A DNA stretch of 7,724 bases from Saprospiraceae bacterium (GTDB lineage Bacteria; Bacteroidota; Bacteroidia; Chitinophagales; Saprospiraceae): positions 1 to 7,724 of the forward strand of contig JACMMM010000211.1 of assembly GCA_014379065.1 (NCBI GenBank), in the 5' to 3' direction. This document shows positions 6,396 through 7,724 of the stretch, one piece after another (within the stretch, counting starts at the first letter, position 1; every line of letters begins with the position of its first letter). The notes under the pieces were generated by a model. That model was not told where the DNA came from and did not search any database. It saw only the letters and a list, made by a program, of their open reading frames with translations. A program made the position numbers and the translations under genes.

Positions 6396-7724
6396 ATGAT
6401 TGCTTTTGTACCCATTCGTCTTTCTGGTCTGTTACAAGCGCTAACGGGATGTTTGCTCTTAGGACTTTTTATGCTTTATCAGGGCGACCTGAGGGGGCAA
6501 AGCGCTTCATTTTGGGGAAGCGTAACGCCTGAACAGAAAACCGCCTCCAAGGAGGAAATCGAAAAAACGCTTCAATTAATTCGCAGCATCCCTTTTCCAG
6601 ATACCACTTTTCAGGACTGCCCGGCGCTTCCGAATTTGGGAGATCCTACCTCCACAGCGAATTTGGATAAATATCTGGGGCTAACCCTGCAATTGCAGCG
6701 GCAAGGTCGCCCCAACTGCGCACTGGAAATTTGCGAAGCCCTGCTTCGGCAGGTTCCTGCGTCCAACACGGAGTTGCGCGCCCGCTTGTTGGCAGAAGAA
6801 GTAACGGTGCTGGTTCGTTACGGTGATTTTGGCAAAGCCGAAGCGCCTACGAAGGCGTTGGTTTCACTTGTGGAAAAAGCTCAGATCAGCAACCCGGCTA
6901 CTTTGCTCACCACTGCCCAATATTTGCATTTAAAAGCCAATGCTTCTGACCGGGCGCTTTCTTTGGTCCAAGCTGTTTTAGATACCGCCCGGGCAAAGCA
7001 GGACAGCTATTGGGAGATGCGCAGCTTGTCGCTTATAGGCGGTATTAGCCGTGACATATATTTTGGGGCTTCATTACGCGCGGTTCCATATCATGAGGCA
7101 GCGCTCAAAATTGCAGAAGCCCGCCGCGATACGGCAGCCATTATGGGAGAGTGGATGTCCTTGGCGCTGAACTACGGCGATGCGGGACAGCAATCCAAGT
7201 TTCTGGAATATGTACGCAATTCGGTGGGATACTTGACGCAATTTAAAGACGTTCGTCGAGTGCTTTCGGCCTGGATGTCTATTTCGCTCCAACTGAGCAA
7301 CGCGGATCGGTTGGAAGAATCCAACGCTTTCCTCTATCAGATTCGGGCAGTGGCACAGGCTTTGCATTTGACGGAAATTGCACGCGACGCGGATATGCGC
7401 CTGTTCGGGCACAACATGGCCCTTAAAAAATACGACGAGGCAGAAGCGGCCTTGCTTCGTGCCAGCGACGGTGTTACCGACGGGAGCAAACTTTCGGAGC
7501 AATTTTATCAGTTGGCCAAAGTAAACAAGGAACCTGAGAAAGCCCTGTTCTATCTGGAAAAAGCCTATTCGGAAGTCGGCGAACGATATTTGGGGCGCAA
7601 TGCGGCAGAGCTCTCCCGGATGGAAACGCAATATGGGACACGAGAAAAAGAACGCATATTGATAGAAAAAGAAGCGCTTTTGGCTACCAACAGCCGTCAA
7701 CGCTCCCTGTTGCTAATTTTTTCA
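6396..7724 (+). CDS. TPR-containing signalling protein, N-terminal part, cut by window edge
   Basis: 443 codons from the ATG at 6396-6398 (in-frame TGA upstream at 6378-6380), open to the right edge. Residues about 7-28 are a hydrophobic signal peptide or anchor, with possible cleavage near RGQS (33-36). Residues about 85-400 are helical with degenerate TPR character, for example LLAEEVTVLVRYGDFGKAEA, AAIMGEWMSLALNYGDAGQ, HNMALKKYDEAEAALL and EPEKALFYLEKAYSEV. Residues 404-436 are charged and coiled-coil-like (ELSRMETQYGTREKERILIE), and LLLIFS at the edge looks like the start of a membrane helix. In Bacteroidota this order (signal, TPRs, coiled coil, membrane helix) usually leads to a histidine kinase, LytTR or LuxR-type HTH output domain; the output is beyond the window, so the class is inferred. 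The start is 25 bases after the terminator. Confidence 0.8.
   Translation, partial: MIAFVPIRLSGLLQALTGCLLLGLFMLYQGDLRGQSASFWGSVTPEQKTASKEEIEKTLQLIRSIPFPDTTFQDCPALPNLGDPTSTANLDKYLGLTLQLQRQGRPNCALEICEALLRQVPASNTELRARLLAEEVTVLVRYGDFGKAEAPTKALVSLVEKAQISNPATLLTTAQYLHLKANASDRALSLVQAVLDTARAKQDSYWEMRSLSLIGGISRDIYFGASLRAVPYHEAALKIAEARRDTAAIMGEWMSLALNYGDAGQQSKFLEYVRNSVGYLTQFKDVRRVLSAWMSISLQLSNADRLEESNAFLYQIRAVAQALHLTEIARDADMRLFGHNMALKKYDEAEAALLRASDGVTDGSKLSEQFYQLAKVNKEPEKALFYLEKAYSEVGERYLGRNAAELSRMETQYGTREKERILIEKEALLATNSRQRSLLLIFS

Noticed and set aside
7074..7700. A 208-codon minus-strand ORF opposite the TPR gene
   Set aside because: The plus-strand frame is open for 443 codons with TPR-like helices. 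The antisense frame is Phe- and Cys-rich without motifs.

Overview
The window looks like chromosomal DNA of a Bacteroidota bacterium, most likely a Saprospiria-type lineage (Lewinella/Haliscomenobacter-like). I infer this from three things: an ECF sigma / one-pass anti-sigma / secreted TPR-CHAT gene cluster, promoter-like sites of the Bacteroidota form TTTG-N20-TAnnTTTG, and starts without clear Shine-Dalgarno sequences. The lineage call rests on remembered family patterns, not on a search.

Layout. (1) Positions 1-876, minus strand: the N-terminal 292 residues of a subtilisin-family (S8) peptidase without a signal peptide. It is cut by the window edge and is clearly AT-richer than the genes to its right. 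It has its own promoter-like site at about 912-943. (2) Positions 1065-5251, minus strand: a three-gene operon read right to left. An ECF sigma factor overlaps by 11 bp a membrane-bound anti-sigma factor, followed after a 52-bp gap by a 900-residue secreted TPR protein with a C-terminal CHAT (caspase-like) domain whose His and Cys are both present. (3) Positions 5452-6234, plus strand, divergent from the sigma gene: an alpha-class carbonic anhydrase, probably a lipoprotein, with an unusual histidine-rich C-terminal helix. (4) Positions 6235-6395: two related palindromic repeat units, a 12-bp palindrome and a rho-independent terminator. (5) Positions 6396-7724, plus strand: the N-terminal 443 residues of a TPR protein of the kind that usually continues through a coiled coil and membrane helix into a histidine kinase or HTH output domain. 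It is cut by the right edge.

How it may work together. The sigma and anti-sigma genes form a standard signalling pair across the inner membrane. The co-transcribed TPR-CHAT protein is predicted to be exported to the same side of the membrane as the anti-sigma C-terminal domain. This suggests, as inference only, that the CHAT protease could act on the anti-sigma factor to release the sigma factor. The logic would resemble the Csx29 (TPR-CHAT) / Csx30 / CASP-sigma part of type III-E CRISPR systems, but in the envelope and without CRISPR genes in this window. The S8 peptidase next to it and the truncated TPR sensor at the other end may be independent genes. No tRNA, rRNA, CRISPR array, transposase or phage gene was seen.
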